Positions 46,185 to 53,598 of a stretch of DNA of 64,000 bases are shown here, one piece after another. The notes beneath the pieces were generated by a model. The model searched no databases, was not told the origin of the DNA, and saw nothing but the letters and a program-made list of their open reading frames with translations. The translations under genes were made by a program, and so were the position numbers. This DNA comes from Microcoleus vaginatus WJT46-NPBG5 (GTDB taxonomy: Bacteria; Cyanobacteriota; Cyanobacteriia; Cyanobacteriales; Oscillatoriaceae). How positions within the stretch are numbered: position 1 is the stretch's first letter; each line of letters begins with the position of its first letter. Location: contig JAHHHM010000006.1 in the NCBI GenBank assembly GCA_019359355.1, positions 1 to 64,000 of the forward strand. Reading direction: 5' to 3'.

Positions 46185-46370
46185 CTATTCTTTTGTCTCC
46201 AGTCCAGCCCCAGCGCGACGCCTGCGACAGCGTTCAGAGCAATATTTCACATCATCCCAGCAATCGGCCCATTTTTTACGCCATGTGAAGGGGCGTTGAC
46301 ATACGGGGCAAATTTTCGTGGGTAAGTCAGATTTAGAGCGTGCCCGTCCCATGCTAATTTGACGATACAT
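46185..46370 (-). CDS. DUF2256 small zinc-finger-like protein
   Basis: 61 residues. It carries the conserved DUF2256 core SKSDLPTKICPVCQRPFTWR with WRKKWADCWDDVKYCSERCRR. The CPVC...C...C cysteines suggest a zinc site. The start may be here (ATG at 46370) or at the ATG six codons later (46352); neither has an ideal ribosome site. Function unknown; the family is widespread in bacteria. Confidence 0.88.
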   Translation of the reverse strand: MYRQISMGRARSKSDLPTKICPVCQRPFTWRKKWADCWDDVKYCSERCRRRRAGAGLETKE

Positions 46371-46557
46371 TTCCTTTCAATTTTACGGAAAACTAGCTGA
46401 GAGAGCAGACCTTCTAAAATATCCAAAATTTTGAATCAATATATGTAAAGAGAGAGCAAATAACTGGAAATAAAATTGCCTTGAATTATGCCACAATTTG
46501 GGGGCACGCTAGTAAATATTTTGAAGAATCAATAACGGACGCAATTTATTTGAATAA

Positions 46558-47451
46558 ATGCAACTTGACAGCAGTATCTTATTATCGAGAATTCGGATTG
46601 TATTAGTAGAGCCTGCCGGCCCGCTTAACGTCGGAGCGATCGCGCGAGTCATGAAAAATATGGGCCTGCAACAGCTCGTACTCGTCAATCCCCAGTGCGA
46701 TCCCCTTGGAGAAGACGCCCGAAGAATGGCCGTTCACGCCGCAGATATTTTAGAATCATCCAGGCTGGCAACAAGCCTGCCGGCAGCCTTGGAGGGATGC
46801 CAGCGAGCGATTGCTACAACCTCTCGCGAGCGATCCATTGCCCCCCCAGTCATGGAACACCCCCGCAGCGGTTTGCCTTGGTTGCTAGAGACACCGGCAG
46901 CCTTAATATTTGGCCCAGAATACCGGGGGTTAAGTAACGAAGAATTAAAATATGCCCAGCGATTTGTGCGAATTCCCTCAACGGATATCTATCCCTCCTT
47001 AAACCTGGCTCAGGCAGTGGCGATTTGCTGTTACGAACTCTCCGAGAGTGCGCGATTGGAAGAAAAAAGACAGCAGGGTTTCGGGGAAACACAAACGCAA
47101 AATAGTAACATTACCCAACCATCCTTCCCGCTCAATCCTGCCTCCGCCCCCCTAGAGGCGCTGGAAGGGTACTATGAGCAACTAGAAGCCCTATTGCTCA
47201 AAATCGAATACCTCTACCCTCACACAGCAGCCAGCCGCATGGAAAAATTCCGGTGCCTGTTTAACCGCGCCCAGCCTTCAGGATCTGAAGTGTCGATGTT
47301 ACGGGGTATCCTTAGACAGGTTGAGTGGGCCTTATCCAACCAGATGATGGTTGATGGTACGCTAAAGGCGTCGCAAGACAAGCTTAGCGATTCTCCTAAG
47401 AACCCGCTAAACTTTGGCAAAGCCGGCCCGAAGGACATGAGCCAAACCTAA
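46558..47451 (+). CDS. SPOUT-class tRNA/rRNA 2'-O-methyltransferase (TrmJ-like)
   Basis: 297 residues. The N-terminal SPOUT domain has IVLVEPAGPLNVGAIARVMKNMG (motif 1 with the NxGA-R arginine), ALIFGPEYRGLSNEE (motif 2) and IPSTDIYPSLNLAQAVAICCYEL (motif 3, the trefoil-knot SAM site). A helical C-terminal extension (about 200-290) is typical of TrmJ, which methylates the ribose at tRNA position 32. The exact target cannot be read from sequence. Confidence 0.92.
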   Translation: MQLDSSILLSRIRIVLVEPAGPLNVGAIARVMKNMGLQQLVLVNPQCDPLGEDARRMAVHAADILESSRLATSLPAALEGCQRAIATTSRERSIAPPVMEHPRSGLPWLLETPAALIFGPEYRGLSNEELKYAQRFVRIPSTDIYPSLNLAQAVAICCYELSESARLEEKRQQGFGETQTQNSNITQPSFPLNPASAPLEALEGYYEQLEALLLKIEYLYPHTAASRMEKFRCLFNRAQPSGSEVSMLRGILRQVEWALSNQMMVDGTLKASQDKLSDSPKNPLNFGKAGPKDMSQT

Positions 47452-47571
47452 CGTGATCCTGGCTCAGTTTTTGCGGAAAAGGTACGCAAATAGGGTAGAA
47501 GTAAAGGCTGCTTACAAAGGCAATGGTGCCTGGGTGCAGCCTCTTATTGGTGAAATGTAAAGGAGTCTGGT

Positions 47572-49254
47572 GTGGCTCAGAGAACTCCCATTCGGTCAAT
47601 TTTGTCGGCAGTGCCATCAAAACCGGCGTCAGATGAGACGCCAACAGAGTCAAGAGCGCACAATCAATCAGCAGGACAATTGCGAAACGTGTCGGAAGAA
47701 AAACCGCGTCGGGAACGTCGGCGCGATACCCGCAAGCAACGCCGGCAACAGCCCCAAGAACAGCCACCCCAGGCAAGATCCGGGGGGCAACGCCAGCCAG
47801 CAGACAGAGACGTTAAGGGGGAACCTGAGCTGTCTAGCCCGGATCGCGTAAATCCCCGCAACGAACCTCAGCCGATTTCCCCACTGCCAACTAAGCGCCG
47901 TGGGGGTGGATCGGCTACTTTGAATTCCCGACAATCTCAGACAGGAAATCCCGTCCAGCCGGCTTCGCGAACCTCTTTGCATTCTGCACGACGGACGATG
48001 GGCGATATCAAGCCATACCGGCCAAGCTCAACAACCCCGCGATCCCAGAAACGAACCGCGCCGGGGCAACCCATCGAGCAGCGCCCGTCCCGTCAAACCC
48101 AGATCCCAACCAGCCAGCAGCCCTCAGCCAGCCGGCAACCAGCAAAACAGCCCCCGCAAAATTCAACGAGTAAAACTCCCCAGCCACCCTCCCAACCGCC
48201 TCGCCAGCGAAAGAAGGGTACGCCAAAGAACCAGCCGCGCAAGCAATCCACCTCTCCCCTGGTATACGGCACTCGGATGCTGATTTTAGGGGTAGGAATT
48301 GGGGTGATTGCAGGAACGCTACTGTCTATATTCGATCCAGCCAGCCGCTATCCCGCTTCAGAAACCGTTAACCACGCATCTGTCGTGGCTCAAAGCGGTC
48401 AGTCTCAGCAAAGCATACAGAGTGGAGAGAACAATTCCGCCCAAGCAAGCCAACTTCCTGACTTACAGTTGGGTGAGGAACTCGTGCCGGTGAAAAACCA
48501 GATGCAGACTTTGGTGGCTCAAAATGCCGAGTTGAGTGCAGGAGCATTTTTCGTTGATCTCGATACGGGCGGTTATATCGATTTAGCAGGTTCTGGAACG
48601 TTTGCGGCTGCCAGCATGATTAAGGTGCCCATTCTCATCGCTTTTTTCCAGGATGTGGATGAGGGCAAAATTCGCCTGGATGAGCGGCTGACGATGAGCG
48701 CTGAGCAGATAGCTGAAGGTTCTGGGGATATGCAGTATCAGCCGCCAGGCACGAAGTACAGCGCCCTGGACACAGCCACGAAGATGATTACGATCAGCGA
48801 CAACACCGCTACCAATATGCTGATTGATCGCTTAGGCGGTGCTGTTGCCCTCAATCAACGGTTTCTCTCTTGGGGGTTAAGCACCACAGCGATCCGCAAT
48901 GTCCTCCCCGATTTAGAAGGGACCAATACATCCAGTCCTAAAGATATGGCCAATTTATTGGCTTTGGTGAATCAAGGCAAGCTGGTGTCACTCCGCAGCC
49001 GTGATCGCTTGCTGGCGATTATGCAAGGGACTGTGAATAATTCCCTGCTGCCCCAAGGACTGGAACCGGGAGCCACAATCGCGCACAAAACCGGCGATAT
49101 TGGTTCCCTGGTGGGTGATGTTGGCCTTATCGATCTGCCCACCGGCAAGCGATATATTGCGGCTGTGATGGTTAAACGCCCCCACAATGATGAGCGGGGA
49201 TCGGAACTAATCCGGCAGTTCTCTCGCATCGCTTACCAATCTTTCAGTAAGTAG
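47572..49254 (+). CDS. Membrane-anchored class-A beta-lactamase-like serine hydrolase with long basic N-tail
   Basis: 560 residues, GTG start with AAAGGAG six bases upstream. Residues 1-235 are disordered and rich in Arg, Gln, Pro and Ser. A membrane helix follows (about 237-256, LILGVGIGVIAGTLLSIF). The extracytoplasmic domain has the class-A motifs at normal spacing: S348-M-I-K, S409-D-N and K506-T-G. It is either a beta-lactamase or, more likely given the anchor and conservation, a penicillin-binding-type enzyme. The 235-residue cytoplasmic tail is unusual and might bind nucleic acid or act as a scaffold (inference). Confidence 0.88.
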   Translation: MAQRTPIRSILSAVPSKPASDETPTESRAHNQSAGQLRNVSEEKPRRERRRDTRKQRRQQPQEQPPQARSGGQRQPADRDVKGEPELSSPDRVNPRNEPQPISPLPTKRRGGGSATLNSRQSQTGNPVQPASRTSLHSARRTMGDIKPYRPSSTTPRSQKRTAPGQPIEQRPSRQTQIPTSQQPSASRQPAKQPPQNSTSKTPQPPSQPPRQRKKGTPKNQPRKQSTSPLVYGTRMLILGVGIGVIAGTLLSIFDPASRYPASETVNHASVVAQSGQSQQSIQSGENNSAQASQLPDLQLGEELVPVKNQMQTLVAQNAELSAGAFFVDLDTGGYIDLAGSGTFAAASMIKVPILIAFFQDVDEGKIRLDERLTMSAEQIAEGSGDMQYQPPGTKYSALDTATKMITISDNTATNMLIDRLGGAVALNQRFLSWGLSTTAIRNVLPDLEGTNTSSPKDMANLLALVNQGKLVSLRSRDRLLAIMQGTVNNSLLPQGLEPGATIAHKTGDIGSLVGDVGLIDLPTGKRYIAAVMVKRPHNDERGSELIRQFSRIAYQSFSK

Positions 49255-49321
49255 CGTGAAGCCGGCTGTTTTTCCCTGCAAAAATGCAGACGGCAAGTCT
49301 TTGCGCTCCTTTGCCCGGTCG

Positions 49322-50350
49322 CTAAAAGGATACGGGTAAAGGCTCTACCAAAGCCATCTCATCAAGCAATTGCCAGAGTTTCTGTAGCATTGGCTCCAGT
49401 CCTTCTCGCGAGACTGCGGAGATCGTAAAAACTTGTCCTTGACTTAGTTCGGAAAGTGTGCGTTTGAGACCTTCGAGATCATGAGTTTCTGCGTTAACCG
49501 CATCAATTTTATTCAGGGCGATAATTTGCGGGCGGTTTGCGAGTCCGCGCCCGTAAGCCTGCAGCTCTTCCTGAATCGTTTGATAAGCGGCAATGGGGTC
49601 ATCATCGGTAGCATCAATCAGGTGCAGCAGCACTTTTGTGCGCTCGATATGTCGCAAAAATTCATGGCCAAGACCGGCACCGGCATGAGCACCGGCAATC
49701 AGTCCAGGAATATCAGCAAACACAGTTCCATCGCCACTGGGTTTGCGGACTACCCCTAAATTTGGGATCAGCGTTGTAAATGGGTAATCTGCCACTTTTG
49801 GACGCGCCGCTGAGAGAGAGGAAATTAAAGTTGATTTGCCGGCATTGGGCAACCCGATGATCCCCACCTCAGCTAACAGTTTTAATTCCAACCGCAGTAG
49901 CCGGCTTTCCCCTGGCAACCCAGGCAAAGCATACTCAGGTGCCCGGTTGCGGTTGCTGAGAAAATGTTTGTTTCCCAAGCCACCTTTACCGCCGGCTGCG
50001 GCACAAAATGTCTGGCCCGCTTCCACGAGATCGGCAAGCATTTCGCCGGTGGAAGCATCATAAACAACTGTGCCGATGGGAACTTCCAGGATAGAGTCCC
50101 GACCGTTGGCCCCCGTGCGGTTACTTGGCCCGCCGCGCTTGCCGTCTTCCGCCTTGAATTGGTGGGCGTAACGAAAGTCCAGCAGCGTTTGGACATTCTC
50201 AACTGCCACCATAATCACAGATCCGCCCTTGCCGCCATTTCCGCCGGCTGGGCCACCCGCCGGTACATATTTTTCCCGCCGGAAGGCAACCAGTCCGTCA
50301 CCCCCACAGCCGGCGTCTACTTGTATTTCTGCTCGATCAATAAATTGCAT
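49322..50350 (-). CDS. obgE: Obg/CgtA GTPase
   Basis: 342 residues, ATG with AAAGGAC five bases upstream. The Gly-rich Obg fold (1-158, [14 protein letters not shown]) is followed by the G domain: G1 GLPNAGKST (166-174), G3 DIPGLI, G4 NKID. Obg acts in 50S ribosome maturation and stress control. The C-terminal OCT domain of the Bacillus protein is absent, as in many short Obg proteins. Confidence 0.96.
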   Translation of the reverse strand: MQFIDRAEIQVDAGCGGDGLVAFRREKYVPAGGPAGGNGGKGGSVIMVAVENVQTLLDFRYAHQFKAEDGKRGGPSNRTGANGRDSILEVPIGTVVYDASTGEMLADLVEAGQTFCAAAGGKGGLGNKHFLSNRNRAPEYALPGLPGESRLLRLELKLLAEVGIIGLPNAGKSTLISSLSAARPKVADYPFTTLIPNLGVVRKPSGDGTVFADIPGLIAGAHAGAGLGHEFLRHIERTKVLLHLIDATDDDPIAAYQTIQEELQAYGRGLANRPQIIALNKIDAVNAETHDLEGLKRTLSELSQGQVFTISAVSREGLEPMLQKLWQLLDEMALVEPLPVSF

Positions 50351-50481
50351 AATTGTCCTTTGTCATTAGGTAGAGGCGAGTGCGCGTTGAGCTTTTTGGG
50401 GTATCACTGGGGAAAAATTGCTGTCTCAACCGGCTGGGAAGAGATTTCTGGTTTTTTAACCGCAGATAAACGCAGATGAGC

Positions 50482-51192
50482 TTAGCAGTAAGGGGAAACA
50501 TCCTCACCACAATCATCGGCTAGGTAGGATAGGGCGCGGAAGCGTAGACCTACTAATTGATCGTAAAGGGGATTGAGCTTGCACAGTGGGGGAATATGCA
50601 CCACCTTACGCCCGAACAGTTTCACATCTCGCTCAAAAGGGCACTGGGGAGGAATCATTTTACACAAGAAGCGAGCGACTCTGGGGTCGTGAATTGCCAA
50701 GTCATCTAGCCAGTAGCGCACGGGACGCAGCATATCTCGCTGCCGTTTTGTCAGTGCCGGTGAGGCAAGACCTTGTCCTTGTTTGGGCGCGTTAACAGTT
50801 TCAGCATGACTGTGTTCGTGTTGATCGTAAAGCGTGTGGCGCAGCGCCTCAAGCACCTGCACATTTAGTCCTAAAGCTTGACAAAACTCCTGCAATTGTT
50901 GGTCTTCGGTGGCAGAATATATTCCATCTGCCAAAGCCACCATCACCGCAGTTCTCATAAAATTCTCTGTGATGACAGGGTCGTTCCCTAAAGTTGCAGC
51001 TAACTCTTGTGAAGAAATTGGCTCTAATGGCCCTAACTCAATGCGGGGGGCTAATTCCATTTGAGTTAACTCTCCAATCATGGCTTGTTCTTCTGGATCG
51101 AAGTGGCCGTCTGCCCAAGCAATGGTCAGCAGTCCGCGCAGCCATGCAGAAATTTGCTCGCCCGTTAGGGGGGAATTTACAACACCAGTCAT
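50482..51192 (-). CDS. TerB-like domain fused to Mo-dependent nitrogenase C-terminal domain
   Basis: 236 residues. The first 120 residues are helical with two DG(H/I)-type acidic turns (IAWADGHFDPEEQAMI, VMVALADGIYSATEDQ), as in TerB/tellurite-resistance domains. The C-terminal part (about 150-232: VRYWLDDLAIHDPRVARFLC, IPPQCPFERD, LCKLNPLYDQLVGLRFRAL, Cys-rich end) is the domain Pfam calls Mo-nitrogenase_C. Despite the name it is common in cyanobacteria without any nitrogenase context, and none is seen here. Function unknown. Confidence 0.85.
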   Translation of the reverse strand: MTGVVNSPLTGEQISAWLRGLLTIAWADGHFDPEEQAMIGELTQMELAPRIELGPLEPISSQELAATLGNDPVITENFMRTAVMVALADGIYSATEDQQLQEFCQALGLNVQVLEALRHTLYDQHEHSHAETVNAPKQGQGLASPALTKRQRDMLRPVRYWLDDLAIHDPRVARFLCKMIPPQCPFERDVKLFGRKVVHIPPLCKLNPLYDQLVGLRFRALSYLADDCGEDVSPYC

Positions 51193-51294
51193 AGGATGGA
51201 CACCTGTAAGTGTATCGACTCAAATCAATCGTAGCTCTAGCGTGAGCGCAGCTTGTACACTGAGAAACTGAGCTGCTCGTATAAGGACACCTCT

Positions 51295-51663
51295 GTGACC
51301 CCGCAAGAGTTTGGTTTATTCCTAATATCAATCGTAACGAGTGCGGCGGGGCAGTTTTTCCTGAAATCCGGCGCTTTAAAGATCGGGAAATCCCACCCCG
51401 GTAGTTTTTTTGGCAATATTTTAGGCATGATTGTCATCCCCGAACTTGCAGTCGGCTTAAGTTTCTATGGCGTCGGAGTGATTGCCTATATTTTGCTGCT
51501 CTCTCGCGTTAAACTCAGCGTGGCCGGGCCGGCTCTCGCTTTGGGCTATGTTTTTTCCGTACTGTTGGGTTACTTCGTCTTTCACGAAACTCTCCCACTA
51601 CGGCGCATTTTGGGTTTAAGTTTGATTGTTGCCGGTGTTATTTTAGTGCTGTCAAAAGAATAA
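51295..51663 (+). CDS. Small EamA/SMR-like membrane transporter
   Basis: 122 residues from the GTG at 51295, with AAGGA eight bases upstream; an earlier in-frame start at 51253 has no ribosome site and adds 14 polar residues. Four membrane helices are evident (FGLFLISIVTSAAGQFFLKS, LAVGLSFYGVGVIAYILLLS, LALGYVFSVLLGYFVF, ILGLSLIVAGVILVL). It resembles the half-size DMT transporters (ArnE/SMR class), which dimerise. Substrate unknown. Confidence 0.82.
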   Translation: MTPQEFGLFLISIVTSAAGQFFLKSGALKIGKSHPGSFFGNILGMIVIPELAVGLSFYGVGVIAYILLLSRVKLSVAGPALALGYVFSVLLGYFVFHETLPLRRILGLSLIVAGVILVLSKE

Positions 51664-51762
51664 TCTCAGGGCTAAGACTGACCGGGATTGCCGGCAGGGC
51701 AATCGTAACCAAAAGAGATTATATTCCTCTCCAACTTCATCGCTAACAAAGGAGCAAAGCAC

Positions 51763-52773
51763 ATGAGCCGCATGACGGCATGGCTGAAGCAAATCTTTAC
51801 TTCACAAGAGCCAGCTTCACAAGAGCAACCCACTTCACAAGAGCAACCCAAAGAAAACCAAGCATGGCCTCAACCAGAAGTAGTGAGTCCTTGGCTTGAC
51901 CGAGCCAATGCCCTTAGTGAAATCCAAGCCAAGCAGGAACGCGGTGAAATTGACAGCGACACCGCAGAGAAGTTGAGCTACTGGCACAAAAATGGCTACC
52001 TCGTCCTGCCTAAGCTGATCGACGACAGCCGGCTCGATCTCGTCATGGAAGAGTTTGAGCGGTTCTGGACTGAGCAAACCGTCATTGGTGGCCATCATCG
52101 GCCCTTGCAGCGTGATGCTCATGGCCATTTTGAGCCACCGATCAACGTCCATATGCAGTCAGATGTGATCAAGGATGTCTTTCTGGACCGGCAAATCTTG
52201 AAATGGCTCGGTCTAATTTTAGGTCGTGATGTCTATGGTTGCCAAACCATTAATTTCTTTAAAGGCACTCAGAGAGCACTGCATCACGATCACATCCACA
52301 TGACCACGCGCCCTTATGGATTTCTCGCTGCCGCCTGGGTTGCCTTTGAAGACATTGACGCCCGATCCGGCCCATTGCTTTACGTTCCAGGCAGTCACCG
52401 GCTACGCTATCTCGAAGCAGCAAGTTTAACCGGCAGCAAAGATTCTGCTGATGAAGTCCAGGATCTGCTCACTGACCGAATGCGCGAAAATGGCCTACCC
52501 ACGGAACGATTCATCGCCCGTAAAGGAGATGTGTTCCTTTGGCACGCCAACCTCATTCATGGCGGTGCCTTAGTAGAAGAACCCACTCTCAGCCGCAAGA
52601 GCATGGCTTGCCACTATATCGGCTTTGACGTGGACTACTATCACGATTTATCAGGTACAGTGCGAGATCCTGCTGATGTGGTGTACTACAAAGGCGCACC
52701 TTACTTACCGGAATATTACGACAAGAACGGTCACTTTGTCCCCAGCCGCAAAGCCTTGCTAGAGCGTCAATAG
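51763..52773 (+). CDS. Phytanoyl-CoA dioxygenase (PhyH) family protein
   Basis: 336 residues. A Fe(II)/2-oxoglutarate dioxygenase with the metal triad HHD (in RALHHDHIHM) and the distal His in WHANLIHGG; RPYGFLAAAWVAFEDIDARSG and VPGSHRL are typical family segments. The N-terminus has a threefold TSQEQP/ASQEQP repeat. Substrate cannot be told; PhyH enzymes hydroxylate lipids, halogenated or natural-product substrates. No biosynthetic neighbours. Confidence 0.9.
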   Translation: MSRMTAWLKQIFTSQEPASQEQPTSQEQPKENQAWPQPEVVSPWLDRANALSEIQAKQERGEIDSDTAEKLSYWHKNGYLVLPKLIDDSRLDLVMEEFERFWTEQTVIGGHHRPLQRDAHGHFEPPINVHMQSDVIKDVFLDRQILKWLGLILGRDVYGCQTINFFKGTQRALHHDHIHMTTRPYGFLAAAWVAFEDIDARSGPLLYVPGSHRLRYLEAASLTGSKDSADEVQDLLTDRMRENGLPTERFIARKGDVFLWHANLIHGGALVEEPTLSRKSMACHYIGFDVDYYHDLSGTVRDPADVVYYKGAPYLPEYYDKNGHFVPSRKALLERQ

Positions 52774-53265
52774 AAATTAGTTGTTGGTTATTTGTCTGTA
52801 ACACATAGACAAATAACCGCTTCATATCCATTTAATTGAATGGTTCTCTTGTCAGAAGGGTGATTAGTGAAATTCATGGGGTAAACAAGCTAAAAAGCGA
52901 TTTCGGAAATTAGCAAAAATCACTACTGTTGAAGTGCCTCAATCATCTCCTCGCATTCATAGGAATTCATGACTTCAAGTATATTTTTTCACTCAATGTT
53001 TGATACTCCCTTGACAAAATTTTGATGGTTGTTACGCAGTGAAGTTTCATCAAGTGTTACTTGCTTAAGTGAATCCTACGTGTGTTTTCTTTGGGCACTA
53101 ACAAGGTTGATAAATTCCTGGCTAATATTGGAGGAGTTCGGTGCAGTTCCTCAGTATATTGTCTGTCATCAGAACAATTCATTCCCTCACCGAGAATCTG
53201 TGATGCAAATACAGATTCTCGATACAGCTACACATTAAGTACAAAATTTTTAATGGAGGTTAAGG
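52774..53265. other. 490-base intergenic region before the STAND operon
   Basis: Contains a hairpin with an 11-bp perfect stem (GTTATTTGTCT/AGACAAATAAC, 52787-52817) just behind the PhyH gene, probably its terminator although no T-run follows. The rest is AT-rich leader. No gene or clear promoter box. Confidence 0.55.
52787..52817 (+). terminator. Hairpin behind the PhyH gene
   Basis: Perfect 11-bp stem with a 9-base loop, 14 bases behind the stop codon. It lacks a terminal T-run, so it may act as an mRNA end-stabiliser instead. Confidence 0.45.
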
Positions 53266-53598
53266 GTGAAACGCATCGTTGAATTTCCTATAGAGGACGG
53301 CGATTCCATTCTTGTAGAAGTGGATCAGCCTAGCGATGATCGCATCGGTTTGGGTGACGATATCGTAGAAAAAGCCCAAAAGACCTTTGAATCTGCCCTC
53401 GATACCATCAAGCCGGTAGCCAGTACGATTATTAACAAGGTGCGGAGTTTGAATGAGCCGGCTAGTGAAGTTGAGGTTAAATTTGGCATTAAAATGACGG
53501 CTGAACTTGGAGCCGTAATCGCATCAGGGAAGGGTGAAGTTAACTACGAAATTACCTTGAAGTGGAAGCAAAATTCTCTAAATGGCGGCACCCCTTGA
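53266..53598 (+). CDS. TCD1 (trypsin-co-occurring domain, CU044_2847 type) small protein
   Basis: 110 residues, GTG start preceded by GGAGG. It has the family pattern: N-terminal strand RIVEFPIEDGDSILVEVD, a helix FESALDTIKPVASTIINKVR, then EVEVKFGIKMTAELGAVIA and a closing strand. The domain is defined by its neighbourhood with trypsin-like proteases and STAND NTPases in bacterial conflict systems. Here it overlaps the protease gene by 17 bases, so translation is coupled. It probably serves as a small adaptor or recruitment domain (inference). Confidence 0.88.
   Translation: MKRIVEFPIEDGDSILVEVDQPSDDRIGLGDDIVEKAQKTFESALDTIKPVASTIINKVRSLNEPASEVEVKFGIKMTAELGAVIASGKGEVNYEITLKWKQNSLNGGTP

Noticed and set aside
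47570-48226. Overlapping long frames in the 5' part of the serine-hydrolase gene on both strands
   Set aside because: Low-complexity, GC-rich coding sequence of the disordered tail opens several frames; only the frame with AAAGGAG and the C-terminal enzyme is real.
50482-51192. Evidence for nitrogen fixation from the Mo-nitrogenase C-terminal domain
   Set aside because: The domain name is historical; no nif gene is present and the domain also occurs in non-fixing cyanobacteria.
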